This document shows, piece after piece, positions 19,598 to 29,280 of a stretch of 64,000 nt of DNA. The notes under the pieces were generated by a model that saw nothing but the letters and a program-made list of their open reading frames with translations, was not told the DNA's origin and did no database searches. Made by a program: the position numbers and the translations under genes. The stretch spans positions 62,001 to 126,000 of the forward strand of contig NZ_JQED01000029.1 in NCBI RefSeq assembly GCF_000764225.1, written 5' to 3'. Source of the DNA: Colwellia psychrerythraea. Lineage in GTDB: Bacteria; Pseudomonadota; Gammaproteobacteria; Enterobacterales; Alteromonadaceae. Position 1 is the first letter of the stretch, and each line of letters begins with the position of its first letter.

Positions 19598-19681
19598 TTA
19601 ATAATTCCAATATGGTGTGTATAAAAAATTGCCGCAATTCTAACAAATAGTTATCGGCATAGGTACTCGTTTATTCTAAAA

Positions 19682-20482
19682 TTAGTCGATATCATCAAAT
19701 TCATCGAGAAATGCATCTATTTCAGCTTCTTCAGCTTCATCAATGATGATGGGTGGATTGCCATCATAGAGTTTATAATTCATGTTTTGAAAATAGGCAT
19801 TTTTAATAAATTCATAAGGATCTTCTGACTCGACAACTAATTGCTCTTGATCTCGCACTGCTGCTCTGCCTTCTAAGGCGAGTATTCCGAGACGGGCAAT
19901 ATTCGGCCAAAAATCAATAACCGCTAAAGGCCAATAAAGACGGTCCACATAGTCACCAACCTCTTCACGAACAGAGCTTGGTCCTAAACCAGGAACGACT
20001 AAATACGGTCCATCGCCAACGCCATATGTTCCCAAAACTTCACCAAATTCTTCTTGTTCACCTGACCAATCAAAATCACTAGCAGGATCATAAAAGCCGA
20101 ATAAACCAATAGTAGAGTTCAGCACAAACCTGCCGGTACTCTTTGCTGCGGCTGTAAACTTTAATTGAAGAGCATTATTAATAATGCTTGCGGGTTCATT
20201 TAAATTTAGTGCCATATTATACAAACCGGTACGTAAAAACGGGGGAGTATAAGTGGTGTATACCTCAGATGCAGGTTTCGCGATATATTTATCTACATAG
20301 TCCCATGTAAACGTCCAAAATGGTCTATTGATCACTTCAAAGGGATCTCTTGGGTCACTGACATCAGTCGATTGAGTCACCTCTGATTGGGTCTGCTCTT
20401 CGGGTGTGGTAGAACACCCAGAAAGAATGAGAATAAAAACTAATATAATAAGTCGAAAGTATAGCGTTATAGCTGAGCTCAC
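19682..20482 (-). CDS. mlaA: Outer-membrane lipid asymmetry lipoprotein MlaA (VacJ)
   Basis: A 266-residue lipoprotein: signal peptide with lipobox ILSGC (Cys23), then the VacJ domain beginning DPFEVINRPFWTFTWDYVDKY. It removes misplaced phospholipids from the outer leaflet of the outer membrane and passes them to MlaC. Conserved stretches GLYNMALNLNEPASIINNALQ, STIGLFGFYDPAS and GEVLGTYGVGDGPYLVVPGLGPSS are all present. The other mla genes are not adjacent. The acidic tail (EEAEIDAFLDEFDDID) follows the domain. Confidence 0.95.
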   Translation of the reverse strand: MSSAITLYFRLIILVFILILSGCSTTPEEQTQSEVTQSTDVSDPRDPFEVINRPFWTFTWDYVDKYIAKPASEVYTTYTPPFLRTGLYNMALNLNEPASIINNALQLKFTAAAKSTGRFVLNSTIGLFGFYDPASDFDWSGEQEEFGEVLGTYGVGDGPYLVVPGLGPSSVREEVGDYVDRLYWPLAVIDFWPNIARLGILALEGRAAVRDQEQLVVESEDPYEFIKNAYFQNMNYKLYDGNPPIIIDEAEEAEIDAFLDEFDDID

Positions 20483-20615
20483 AGGGCTTAAATCCTTGCC
20501 GTTATATAAATGCGCAATAAAAAAGATGGCACTTTAACATATAATGCATAGTTGCGTGAATAACGTTTAACTACAGTTTCACTTAATTCATTACAATACA
20601 TATTACTGGACGATC

Positions 20616-21086
20616 TTACTTGGACCTGGCACGTTGTTGGTAGACAGACATTAGCATTTCAACTTCTGCTCTAGGTAACTCGCATTCACTCATAATTTCT
20701 TCAATATCAGCCCCTTTCGCCGCCAATTTAAAAGCACGATTATAAAATTTATCCTGCCCTTGACTATCTTGCCATTGCGCTAACAATTGCTGTTGTTCGA
20801 TAGATTGATTTTGTAAGCTTTTAATACGATGTTCTAACTGTTTTGATACTTGCTCATTTTCTGTAGCAAGCCGTTCATTTCGGCTCACCACTTCATCCAG
20901 TTCTTGTTGCAATTTATTATTCAGTGTTTGTAAATCATCCACCAATAAAGAAGTGCTTTGCATTTGTACATTTAGCATTTCCATTTTAGTCTTGAGCTTA
21001 CTTAAATAAACAAATAGCAGTGTACTCGTGAGTAACACAAGAAAAAGGGCTAACACTGCAATAATTGGAACCGCTAATAATGACAT
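20616..21086 (-). CDS. DUF2802 coiled-coil membrane protein linked to chemotaxis
   Basis: A 156-residue protein: N-terminal membrane segment (LLAVPIIAVLALFLVLLTSTLLFVYL, about 3-28), a long coiled coil (about 30-115) and a C-terminal segment with GADIEEIMSECELPRAEVEMLM, typical of DUF2802. The last part looks like a helix-turn-helix-like fold. The family regularly follows cheW in polar-flagellum clusters of Vibrio, Shewanella and Pseudomonas, as it does here 107 bp downstream. A role in chemotaxis or array placement is inferred from context only. Confidence 0.8.
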   Translation of the reverse strand: MSLLAVPIIAVLALFLVLLTSTLLFVYLSKLKTKMEMLNVQMQSTSLLVDDLQTLNNKLQQELDEVVSRNERLATENEQVSKQLEHRIKSLQNQSIEQQQLLAQWQDSQGQDKFYNRAFKLAAKGADIEEIMSECELPRAEVEMLMSVYQQRARSK

Positions 21087-21193
21087 TAAGAACTGTTGCC
21101 TTAAATAAAACTAAATAAATAATTACACTACGGCAAAAAACAAAGCCCGAAAATAGACTTTCGGTCGATAATTACAGAGCCGAAGCTATAGAA

Positions 21194-21688
21194 TTAGAAC
21201 TGTTTAAGCTCATCCCACTCATCATCAGAAAGTAACTTGTCTAGGTCAACCAAAATGAGTAACTCACCTTCACGATTCGACACCCCCTGAATAAACTGAG
21301 CGCTTTCTTCATTTCCAACATTAGGGGCTACATCAATTTCTGATGATTTTAAGTAAACAACCTCAGCAACACTATCAACAAGAATACCTATAACTTGCTT
21401 TTCTGATTCTATTACTACTACACGGGTATTATCTGTAATATCACATGGCTCTAAACCAAAACGAGAGCGAGTATCGATAACAGTAACGACATTTCCACGT
21501 AAGTTAATAATACCAAGCACATAAAGTGGTGCGCCTGGGACTGGAGCTATTTCACTATAACGTAAAACTTCTTGAACCTGCATCACGTTGATACCGTAGG
21601 TTTCATTTTCTAATTTAAAGGTTACCCATTGCAATACCTCATCATTAGCTTCAACTTTATCACTTGCACTTCGTCTTTCATTTGACAT
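21194..21688 (-). CDS. cheW: Chemotaxis coupling protein CheW
   Basis: A 164-residue adaptor that joins chemoreceptors to CheA. The CheW fold covers most of the chain: LQWVTFKLENETYGINVMQVQEVLR, PVPGAPLYVLGIINLRGNVVTVIDTR and the VDSVAEVV segment. It follows the CheW-like ParP gene by 62 bp, so this locus has two CheW-fold genes in tandem. ParP has a long extra N-terminus; this one is the canonical coupling protein. Confidence 0.95.
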   Translation of the reverse strand: MSNERRSASDKVEANDEVLQWVTFKLENETYGINVMQVQEVLRYSEIAPVPGAPLYVLGIINLRGNVVTVIDTRSRFGLEPCDITDNTRVVVIESEKQVIGILVDSVAEVVYLKSSEIDVAPNVGNEESAQFIQGVSNREGELLILVDLDKLLSDDEWDELKQF

Positions 21689-21750
21689 ATCTTTTGCCTC
21701 TCAAATAACTTATTTTATAAGTTCCCTACAATCTAAATAGGGATAATTTA

Positions 21751-22500
21751 CTATTTTTGATTGATATCACTACCTTTATTAAGTAATTCAATCAAAGCAC
21801 TTACATCGAGTAAGGCACACATTTTTTCTTTAACTAAACCAGCCAACCACGGACGTTTTTCATTAGAGTCTAACCATTTAACTTCATCTTGTGACAAAAC
21901 GACAGTATCAACTAACTGTTCAGCCATCAGCCCCCAAGAACTATCATTTAGCATAATAATATATTGGTAATTTAATGAGTCTTTTAATGCTTGATCACAT
22001 TTCTCTGGCATAACCCATAAAGCAGTATCGACAACATTAATTTTTTCATCTCGATAAAGCATTACCCCTTTAAACCAATCAGGTTTACCCATTAAACTAT
22101 TAGTTTTATCAACTTTATGAATGCCGCCCAACTCAATTAAGGGGACAGCAATAGTTAAACCTGCGACTTCAAAAAACATAGCTTGGAAGTCACCTTGTCG
22201 ATAACTTTTCTTTGGTAACTTTGATACTAGCGAAAGATTTTCTTCAGAAGAAGTTGGTAATAGCTCAACCTCAGTTGAGTCGTTGATAGTAACTTCTTTT
22301 GTAATCTCAGCTTGTTTGGGCTCACTTACCGTTTTTAATAAACTTTCTAAAGAATGGTTTTCTTTTTGCGCTAAAGGCCTAGTGATTGTTTTCTTAACAC
22401 TCCTTTGTTGAGGCAATTCTACAGCTACCTCCGGCTCTGATAGTAGTTCAGATAAGTAATTTTTCATTATCTTTTTACTAGCCGTTAATGATTTACCCAT
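21751..22500 (-). CDS. parP: Polar chemotaxis array protein ParP (CheW-like C-terminal domain)
   Basis: A 249-residue protein with a disordered, charged and proline-containing N-terminal half (about 1-110) and a C-terminal CheW-like domain (MFFEVAGLTIAVPLIELGGI... to LLDVSALIELLN). In Vibrio, ParP ties CheA and receptors to the ParC/HubP polar system and is encoded between parC and cheW, exactly as here. The ATG at 22500 abuts the parC stop with no spacing, suggesting translational coupling. The name is by domain layout and gene order; sequence divergence in the N-terminal half limits certainty. Confidence 0.85.
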   Translation of the reverse strand: MGKSLTASKKIMKNYLSELLSEPEVAVELPQQRSVKKTITRPLAQKENHSLESLLKTVSEPKQAEITKEVTINDSTEVELLPTSSEENLSLVSKLPKKSYRQGDFQAMFFEVAGLTIAVPLIELGGIHKVDKTNSLMGKPDWFKGVMLYRDEKINVVDTALWVMPEKCDQALKDSLNYQYIIMLNDSSWGLMAEQLVDTVVLSQDEVKWLDSNEKRPWLAGLVKEKMCALLDVSALIELLNKGSDINQK

Positions 22501-23295
22501 TTAGCGTCCAACCTCTTTGTACTGCATACTTTTCTTAACCAAATAGTTTAATAAACTTTTATAAGCTAATGTACCACGTGAATTAGCAGCATAATGTGAC
22601 GGAACTTTTTGCTCACAACTTGCGTTTCTAAAATTGGTATCAATTGGAATCACACCAGGCCATATCTTATTAGTATAAACTTCCTGTAGTTTTTTAAACG
22701 CCAGTATGGAGGCTTTTGTTCTTTTATCAAACATCGTTGGTACTATTGTATATTGAAAAGGAGTATCTTGTTCACCTTGCATTATTTCCAAGGTTCTTAT
22801 CATTCGATCTAACCCCTTTAACGCCAAAAATTCTGTTTGAACTGGAATAATAATTCGATCAGCTGCAGCTAAAGCATTTACCATAAGTACACCGAGTACG
22901 GGTGGACAATCCATTAAGACATAATCATAACTTTCTGCAACTTTTTGTATTGCTTTTTTTAACACTAAACCCATACCACCTTTACTACCCAAAGAACGGT
23001 CTAGGGTAGCTAAGCCCATCGTAGCTGGTAAAATATCAATATTGGGGTATTGAGTTGGACATAACGTTTGTAGAATTTGCTCCCGGGACGATAGCTGTGT
23101 AAACAATTCATAAACACTCAGATCCAAATCTTCAGACTCAATACCAAAATAATAACTTAACGAAGCATGGGGGTCAGTATCAACTAATAACACCCGATGC
23201 CCCTGTTCAGCTAAAACACCAGCAAGTGCTATCGTGGTGGTCGTTTTACCAACACCACCTTTTTGATTTGCAACTGTCCACACTACCAAGAGCAC
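22501..23295 (-). CDS. parC: ParA-like ATPase ParC for polar placement of chemotaxis arrays
   Basis: A 264-residue deviant Walker ATPase: WTVANQKGGVGKTTTTIALA with Walker A KGGVGKT (12-18), VDTDPHASLSYYFG and MDCPPVLGVLMVNAL. It is not topoisomerase IV ParC despite the shared symbol; the name is the one used in Vibrio for the protein that recruits chemotaxis arrays to the cell pole. Location between motD and parP supports this rather than a chromosome-partition ParA, and no parB or parS is nearby. The start is a non-ATG codon; GTG at 23295 is given, but TTG at 23289 or GTG at 23283 are equally possible. Confidence 0.88.
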   Translation of the reverse strand: MLLVVWTVANQKGGVGKTTTTIALAGVLAEQGHRVLLVDTDPHASLSYYFGIESEDLDLSVYELFTQLSSREQILQTLCPTQYPNIDILPATMGLATLDRSLGSKGGMGLVLKKAIQKVAESYDYVLMDCPPVLGVLMVNALAAADRIIIPVQTEFLALKGLDRMIRTLEIMQGEQDTPFQYTIVPTMFDKRTKASILAFKKLQEVYTNKIWPGVIPIDTNFRNASCEQKVPSHYAANSRGTLAYKSLLNYLVKKSMQYKEVGR

Positions 23296-23378
23296 TACTC
23301 ACTTATTATTAATTAATTATTCTGAATTGTTTTACTACTATTTGCTCTTTAACTAAATCTCGACATCACAGTACGTTT

Positions 23379-24362
23379 TTATTCCAGATCATCAACAGTA
23401 TTATTTTCATTTCGAGTTGTGATACGAATACCACCATTTTTCAATCTAATGACTTTAATACTATTAGTTGCATCTGTTTCTTCTACAGCTGTTGCCCCTT
23501 CTAACTTAACTTTTTCAACATCTTCGACAGTAATAGTGGGCGCTTGCAGTAGATTGGCTTTTTCAAGACCATACTTTGAGATAGCCACAACGACTTTTCT
23601 GTTTTTTGCTCTTCCTTCAGGCGTTAAATTATCGGCACTAGGATAATATTGTCCATAACCTTCAATGGCCATACGAGCAGGGTTTAGTCCCAGCTTTTCC
23701 AAAACCCGCAAGATAGCTGTAGCTCGAAAAACAGAAAGTTCCCAATTTGAAGAATATATCTCGGTATTAATAACTTGGTTATCTGTATAACCTCTTATTC
23801 GGATGAAGTTACTTGCTTGACCAATCACATCATAAATCACTGTCAAAATAGCTTCAGCAGAGAGGGTGGCTGATGATGAACCACTAGGAAATAACAAACC
23901 ACTATTTAATTCAATTTCTAACCAGTCGCCATCGACTTGAAGCTGAGCAAAACCAGACTCAACAAGATCATACAATGCAGTGTGGAGTTCTTTTTCCAAC
24001 GAACTTAAATTGCTACCCACTTTTGAATCAGAGATATTAGACAAGTTTTTTTCGTTATCAACTAACTCTGGACCAGCAACATCTAGGATACCATTACCAT
24101 ATAACTTCACATTCGTCTTACTGGTATTAACCATTAAAACACTATCGCCATGACCACGATTTTTAGTTTCCTCTTCTGATGCTTGAAATACTCGCCCAAA
24201 AGACTCTGTAATACTGTCAAAAGGTTTTTCGTTTACCATTGCCATGGCGTATAACACAACGAAAAGAGCAAACATCAGTGTCATATAATCTGCATAAGAG
24301 ACTAACCAGCGATGAATATTATCATGCTCTACCGCGGCTCTTCTGTTACGCAAACGGTTCAT
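23379..24362 (-). CDS. motD: Flagellar stator protein MotD (MotB family)
   Basis: A 327-residue stator subunit. After a short basic N-terminus a single membrane helix (about 20-43, SYADYMTLMFALFVVLYAM) carries the ion-binding Asp25. A linker and then an OmpA-like peptidoglycan-binding domain follow (about 165-285; IRIRGYTDNQ and SVFRATAILRVL...GYGQYYPSADN...GRAKNRKVVV). It overlaps motC by 4 bp (ATGA), implying equimolar coupled translation. Its position between cheB and parC matches Pseudomonas motCD rather than motAB or the sodium-type pomAB, which would be a second stator set elsewhere. Confidence 0.9.
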   Translation of the reverse strand: MNRLRNRRAAVEHDNIHRWLVSYADYMTLMFALFVVLYAMAMVNEKPFDSITESFGRVFQASEEETKNRGHGDSVLMVNTSKTNVKLYGNGILDVAGPELVDNEKNLSNISDSKVGSNLSSLEKELHTALYDLVESGFAQLQVDGDWLEIELNSGLLFPSGSSSATLSAEAILTVIYDVIGQASNFIRIRGYTDNQVINTEIYSSNWELSVFRATAILRVLEKLGLNPARMAIEGYGQYYPSADNLTPEGRAKNRKVVVAISKYGLEKANLLQAPTITVEDVEKVKLEGATAVEETDATNSIKVIRLKNGGIRITTRNENNTVDDLE

Positions 24363-25105
24363 TGTTCTAACCTAAAAGCTGATAATTTATTCTCTATCGC
24401 ATGGGGGTTCTCTCCATGGGCAATTGAAACTAATCCTTCACAAATCATTTCGCGATACATGGTTTGTTCGTGGACTATTGCTCTAATTTTATTCGCAATA
24501 GGCAAGTAAAATAAGTTGGCAAAACCAACGCCGTATATTGTTGCAATAAACGCGGTCGCTATACCCTGCCCCAATAATGCAGGTTCTGTTAAATTGCTCA
24601 TTGCATGAATTAAACCAAGTACTGCACCTAGAATGCCGATAGTAGGACTATAACCTCCCATCGCTTCATAAACATTAGCAGAACGTAAATTATGTTCGCG
24701 ATATATATCTAAATCTAACTCTAAAGCGACTCTAAAATTCTCCAGTTCAATACCATCAACAAGTAGATTTAAACCTTTTTGAGTATAACTATCCTCAATT
24801 TCTAATGCTGTATCTTCTAATGCTAAGTAGCCTTTTTCTCTTGCCTTAGTCGACCAAACAACAATCTCGCTAATGCCTTGTTCAATATCATATTTAGGCG
24901 GTAAAAAAACCCACTTAAGCAATGACATTGCATGGGTAAATTGTCCTATGGAAGATTGCAGCATAACGGCACCTAAGGTGCCGCCAAAAACAATAATAAA
25001 CGCTGGCAGTTCAAATAAAGCTGATAAATGGCCTCCATCTAAACTAAACCCGACATATACAGCGAGGATAGCAATGGCAAGACCCGCAATACTCAGCTTA
25101 TCCAC
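24359..25105 (-). CDS. motC: Flagellar stator protein MotC (MotA family)
   Basis: A 248-residue membrane protein of the MotA/TolQ/ExbB group with four predicted membrane segments (first [13 protein letters not shown], last two around [19 protein letters not shown] and [22 protein letters not shown]). The conserved proline and charged cytoplasmic loop (about 60-140) match stator A subunits that touch FliG. It overlaps cheB by 8 bp upstream and motD by 4 bp downstream, so the three are translated in a coupled way. Confidence 0.9.
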   Translation of the reverse strand: MDKLSIAGLAIAILAVYVGFSLDGGHLSALFELPAFIIVFGGTLGAVMLQSSIGQFTHAMSLLKWVFLPPKYDIEQGISEIVVWSTKAREKGYLALEDTALEIEDSYTQKGLNLLVDGIELENFRVALELDLDIYREHNLRSANVYEAMGGYSPTIGILGAVLGLIHAMSNLTEPALLGQGIATAFIATIYGVGFANLFYLPIANKIRAIVHEQTMYREMICEGLVSIAHGENPHAIENKLSAFRLEQ

Positions 25106-26237
25106 AACTGACTTCCTTTACCACTGAAGCAGCCATAGCATCTAATGAAAGCGATAATTCAGATATGCCTGCTTTATCAACAGCCTGAGGCATACCATAA
25201 ACGACACAAGACTGCTCGTCTTGTGACCAAATAGTTGACCCTTTAGCTTTGAGCATTCTTGCTCCTTCTTTACCATCAGAGCCCATTCCCGTTAAAATAA
25301 CCCCAAGAACTTTACCTGTAAATGTCTTTGCTGCTGAGCCAAAACTAATATCAACACTCGGTTTAAAAGTTATCTTAGGTGAGTCGTCATCGATAACTTT
25401 GAGTTTTGCTGCATTCTCACTTCCTGTGATGATCATTTGCCGTCCGCCTGGAGCTAAATAAGCACAGCCAGGTTTCAATACATCGCCATCAGCAGCTTCC
25501 TTAATAGATATTTTACATAGAGAGTTTAAACGACTTGCAAATGCTGCTGTAAAGGCTGCCGGCATATGCTGCACGATTATAATAGGTAACGGAAAGTCAG
25601 CCTCAAGTTGTACCAATATTTTTTGTAGTGCTACGGGGCCACCTGTAGAAGTACCTATGGCCAATAGCTTATAGTGTTTTCCAGATTTTCGAGCAATCGA
25701 AGTTACAGGTCTTCTCTCTTGCGTGACTGTAGACGTTGATAATGTCGATGCCTTAGTTTGCTCTGCAATCAATCTTGATGGTTTTGGGCTAATGTTACTC
25801 GCTGTAGGACGAATACGTGTTCGCGGCCTAGCGTGTTCAGATTGTCTTGCTATTTCAATAACTCTCTGACGTAATAAACTGCCGGCTTCATCGCTATTTT
25901 TAGCTATTTCACTAAACTTCTTAGGTAAAAAGTCCAATGCCCCCGCGTCAAGAGCCTCTAACGTTGCTTTTGCTCCTTGATGAGTTAAAGAAGAAAACAT
26001 TAATATCGATGTCGGAGAGCGGGCCATAATTTTTCTAACAGCCTCAATGCCATTAAGAATTGGCATTTCGATATCCATCGTAATGACATCAGGTTTAAGC
26101 AACAGAGCTTTATCTACAGCTTCTTGGCCATTAACAGCCACATCAATAACATCTAACTTTGGATCTTTATTAAGGATGTCGGTGACTCTACGTCTAAAAA
26201 AACTAGAATCATCAACAACAAGTACCTTGTAGGCCAT
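25098..26237 (-). CDS. cheB: Chemoreceptor methylesterase/glutamine deamidase CheB
   Basis: A 379-residue two-domain protein. The receiver domain (1-125) has [10 protein letters not shown] and the phosphoacceptor Asp55 (TMDIEMP). A variable linker (about 135-185) leads to the methylesterase domain with GTSTGGP (catalytic Ser), IVQHMP (His) and [11 protein letters not shown] (Asp). It removes methyl groups from chemoreceptors and is activated by CheA. cheR is not present in this window, which is common in polar-flagellum loci. Confidence 0.95.
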   Translation of the reverse strand: MAYKVLVVDDSSFFRRRVTDILNKDPKLDVIDVAVNGQEAVDKALLLKPDVITMDIEMPILNGIEAVRKIMARSPTSILMFSSLTHQGAKATLEALDAGALDFLPKKFSEIAKNSDEAGSLLRQRVIEIARQSEHARPRTRIRPTASNISPKPSRLIAEQTKASTLSTSTVTQERRPVTSIARKSGKHYKLLAIGTSTGGPVALQKILVQLEADFPLPIIIVQHMPAAFTAAFASRLNSLCKISIKEAADGDVLKPGCAYLAPGGRQMIITGSENAAKLKVIDDDSPKITFKPSVDISFGSAAKTFTGKVLGVILTGMGSDGKEGARMLKAKGSTIWSQDEQSCVVYGMPQAVDKAGISELSLSLDAMAASVVKEVSCG

Positions 26238-26320
26238 TTAATCTCTCTGCTTATACTATTTATTTTCACACCAACTATTCACACTATTGTCATATATTTA
26301 CGTCTTTTAATTGTGAGTAA

Positions 26321-28450
26321 CTAATTTCGTAATCTTTTATTAACGGGTGACTTTTTCGCATAAAACTTAAGCATGTTTGCTATATCTAAAATTAAGGCAA
26401 TACCGCCATCACTTGTAATAGTAGCGCCTGCCATCCCTGGTGTTCCATGCAATAACCTATCAAGAGGTTTAATAACAACTTCTTCTTGGCCAATTAAACT
26501 ATCAACGACAAAACCAACTTGTTGATTGCCTAGCTGTACGATAACTACATGACCTTTATCACGAGATTTTTCAACAAAATCACGCACTAACCATTCATCT
26601 AAATAAAACAACGGAATTGCTTTTTCTCGAACAATAATAGTTAATTGTCCATCAACACTATTGGTATTAGATAAATCTAGATGGAAGATTTCATTAACTG
26701 AGGCCAAAGGTAAAGCAAAAGTTTGCTTGCCAACAACAACCATTAATGTAGGTAATATTGCTAAGGTTAATGGAACTTTAATTTCGAGAATTGTGCCAAC
26801 ACCAAGCTCAGAATCAATATTTACCGTACCATTAAGCTGTGTAATTTTGGTTTTGACAACATCCATGCCAACACCACGCCCTGATACTTCTGAAATCTCA
26901 GTTTTGGTAGAAAATCCAGGAGCAAAAATAAGGCTGTAGGCTTCTTTATCGGACATTCGAGCTGCAGATTCTTCATCAAGTACACCACGATCAATCGCAA
27001 TGCTCTTAAGTTTTTCAGCATCCATTCCAGCACCATCATCTTTGATGGTTAACAGGATATGGTCACCTTCTTGCGAAGCTGATAAAAGTACCGTACCTTC
27101 CCTTGTTTTCCCCATTGCTTCTCGTGTATCAGGGGCTTCAATACCATGATCTACTGAGTTTCTGACTAAATGTACCAAAGGATCCGCGAGTGCTTCGACT
27201 AGATTTTTATCTAAATCGGTATCTTCCCCTTCTAATACCAATGAAATATCTTTATTCAAGCTACGAGCTAAATCACGAACAACACGAGGAAAGCGGCCAA
27301 ATACTTTTTTAATCGGCTGCATTCGGGTCTGCATGACAGCACCTTGAAGGTCTGTCGTTACCGCATCTAAATTGGTAACCGCCTTGCTTAGATCTTCATC
27401 GTCAGATACTAATCCTAAACTTGTTAATCTATTTCTTACTAAAACGAGTTCTCCGACCATATTCATAATTTGATCTAATCGTTTTGTATCAACTCGTACT
27501 GTTGTTTCACCTTGAGGTGCAGGGGCTGGAACGGCTTTTTTCGCTGCTGTTTTGTCAGGCTCGACTCTTGCTTTTTTCTCACTTGTTTTTTTCGGAGCAG
27601 CTGCCGTTGGTTGTACTTTCTTCTCAGGGGGAGGCGTTGGAATGCTAGCACTCTCAGTGACTATAGTCTTTTCAACAGCTTTAGGTGCATTACCCTTACC
27701 ATGTAGTTCATCTAATAGCTTTTCAAACTCCAAGTCATCAATATCATCACTGGCTGTATTTAAAGCACTGTTTTCTGTCGCGGTGGCGTCAACTGAAAAG
27801 GCGCCTTGTCCGTGTAGCTCATCTAACAAAGATTCAAATTCATCATCCGATATTTCATCACTTGAACCATCAGTGATCGAATTTGCAGGTGCCTCAGATA
27901 CTTTTTCTATAGGAGGTGTAACTGCTGCCACACTACCAGAACCATGCAATTCGTCTAATAATCTTTCAAATTCATCTTCACTCATTTCATCGTTTGAGTT
28001 TGAGTCTTCATCTTTATCAATAGGTTGCTCAACCACTTCACTAATAACTGGGCTTGCTATCTCAGGAGTACTGAGTCGGGCAAGTTCAGCCAGCAGGTTA
28101 GGATCTGCAGGCTCAAGTGGCTCTTTATTTTGTACCAACACAAACATATCATTAACAGTATCTAGTGCTGATAAAATGGTATCCATGAGCTCAGCATTAA
28201 CTGAGCGCTTTCCTGTACGCAATAAGTCGAATATATTCTCTGCACCATGACAGACATCAACCAACTCACTGAGACTTAAAAACCCTGCTCCACCTTTTAC
28301 CGTATGAAAACCACGGAAAATGGAATTCAGTAGTTCATCATTATCTACATCATTTTCAAGTTCGACTAATTCCTCTGAAAGCGATTCTAAGATTTCACCC
28401 GCTTCAACTAAAAAGTCCTGTAAAATTTCTTCATCTGCTTCAAAAGACAT
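26321..28450 (-). CDS. cheA: Chemotaxis histidine kinase CheA with three-fold linker repeat
   Basis: A 709-residue kinase of the chemotaxis array. P1 (about 1-125) carries the phosphorylated His49 in FHTVKGGAGF. From about 145 to 255 the chain is acidic and holds three copies of a motif: 155-170, 199-214 and 236-251, all ending in LLDELHG. A proline/alanine/lysine-rich stretch follows to about 315. P3 begins TTVRVDTKRLDQIMNMVGEL (316-335), P4 has LVHLVRNSVDHGIE and GRGVGMDVV, and P5 is CheW-like. I see no normal P2 domain between P1 and P3. In Vibrio a linker region of CheA binds ParP; parP is nearby here. The gene lies 13 bp after cheZ. Confidence 0.95.
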   Translation of the reverse strand: MSFEADEEILQDFLVEAGEILESLSEELVELENDVDNDELLNSIFRGFHTVKGGAGFLSLSELVDVCHGAENIFDLLRTGKRSVNAELMDTILSALDTVNDMFVLVQNKEPLEPADPNLLAELARLSTPEIASPVISEVVEQPIDKDEDSNSNDEMSEDEFERLLDELHGSGSVAAVTPPIEKVSEAPANSITDGSSDEISDDEFESLLDELHGQGAFSVDATATENSALNTASDDIDDLEFEKLLDELHGKGNAPKAVEKTIVTESASIPTPPPEKKVQPTAAAPKKTSEKKARVEPDKTAAKKAVPAPAPQGETTVRVDTKRLDQIMNMVGELVLVRNRLTSLGLVSDDEDLSKAVTNLDAVTTDLQGAVMQTRMQPIKKVFGRFPRVVRDLARSLNKDISLVLEGEDTDLDKNLVEALADPLVHLVRNSVDHGIEAPDTREAMGKTREGTVLLSASQEGDHILLTIKDDGAGMDAEKLKSIAIDRGVLDEESAARMSDKEAYSLIFAPGFSTKTEISEVSGRGVGMDVVKTKITQLNGTVNIDSELGVGTILEIKVPLTLAILPTLMVVVGKQTFALPLASVNEIFHLDLSNTNSVDGQLTIIVREKAIPLFYLDEWLVRDFVEKSRDKGHVVIVQLGNQQVGFVVDSLIGQEEVVIKPLDRLLHGTPGMAGATITSDGGIALILDIANMLKFYAKKSPVNKRLRN
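27698..27988 (-). repeat. Three-fold DEFExLLDELHG motif array inside cheA
   Basis: Codons 155-251 of cheA encode EMSEDEFERLLDELHG, EISDDEFESLLDELHG and DIDDLEFEKLLDELHG, spaced 44 and 37 residues apart by unrelated acidic linkers. The copies differ at the DNA level, so this is a maintained protein repeat rather than a recent tandem duplication. Confidence 0.9.
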
Positions 28451-28463
28451 GCAGTAATTCCCC

Positions 28464-29207
28464 TTAAAATCCTAAACTTGATAAAAGATCATCGACATCA
28501 TCTTGATCTTCTACTACATCATCTCTGTTTTCTGCATTTACAATTGGTCCTTCAACAAGGTTCTCACCTACTTTAGGGATTTGTTGTCCTTGCACTTTTT
28601 CTGCAGACAGACCAAAAGCTGTCAGCATATTAATTAAACTTTCTTCTACTTCTCTAACTAAATCAATGACTTTACGAATGACTTGACCTGTTAAATCTTG
28701 AAAGTCTTGTGCCATTAACACATCTGTCATTAAGCTATGGATATGCTGAGTTTCTTTGCCTGTATTCTTTAACAAGGTATCTATATCAAGACATAAAGAT
28801 TTAAACTCTTTCAAGTCCAAATCGTTATTCATTAACTTAGTCCAGGAAGGATTAACAGTCGCTACCTGCTCCGCAATAGTATCTACGACAGGAAATATTG
28901 CTTCGACGGCGTCCATGGTCTTATTGGCAGCTTCTTCTGTACTTGTAATAACAAAATTCAAACGCTCTTTAGCATCGGGAATATCTGTTGTAGCGAGATC
29001 ATTCAGCCTAGGGTCCACTTGAAAATTTGTCAAAGAATCATGGAGTTGTCGAGTTAACTTACCAATTTCTGCAAATAATTCTGAATTGATTGGGTTTTGA
29101 ATTTCAGCAATAATCGCATCCGCTTCGTCTTGCTGATCAGACTCCAAAAAAGCAACCAAAGATTTGGCTTGCTCTAATGAAATCCGCCCTGTCATAGCTA
29201 TACTCAT
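28464..29207 (-). CDS. cheZ: Protein phosphatase CheZ
   Basis: A 247-residue helical protein that dephosphorylates CheY-P. The long four-helix-bundle core includes the catalytic-region sequence LMAQDFQDLTGQVIRKVIDLV (the Gln in QDLTGQ acts in catalysis). The extreme C-terminus DDVDDLLSSLGF is the CheY-docking peptide, reached through a flexible acidic linker. It sits 73 bp after cheY and 13 bp before cheA. Confidence 0.95.
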   Translation of the reverse strand: MSIAMTGRISLEQAKSLVAFLESDQQDEADAIIAEIQNPINSELFAEIGKLTRQLHDSLTNFQVDPRLNDLATTDIPDAKERLNFVITSTEEAANKTMDAVEAIFPVVDTIAEQVATVNPSWTKLMNNDLDLKEFKSLCLDIDTLLKNTGKETQHIHSLMTDVLMAQDFQDLTGQVIRKVIDLVREVEESLINMLTAFGLSAEKVQGQQIPKVGENLVEGPIVNAENRDDVVEDQDDVDDLLSSLGF

Positions 29208-29280
29208 GCAAAGTCCTTAATAGAATATTTATCAACACCTTAATTTAGCTAACAAATTTATTGCTAGCTATGCCTTCACA

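Noticed and set aside
19598-19681. FMN riboswitch before ribH
   Set aside because: The gap is only 84 bp, too short for the conserved aptamer, and no matching helices are seen.
22501-23295. ParA-like gene read as a chromosome or plasmid partition gene
   Set aside because: No parB or parS-like partner is present; the next gene has a CheW-like domain and the surroundings are chemotaxis genes, which fits the polar array system.
27552-28250. Long plus-strand open frame (232 codons) inside cheA
   Set aside because: It lies antisense to the well-supported cheA frame, is extremely serine-rich, which follows from the codon use of the acidic linker on the other strand, and has no ribosome-binding site.
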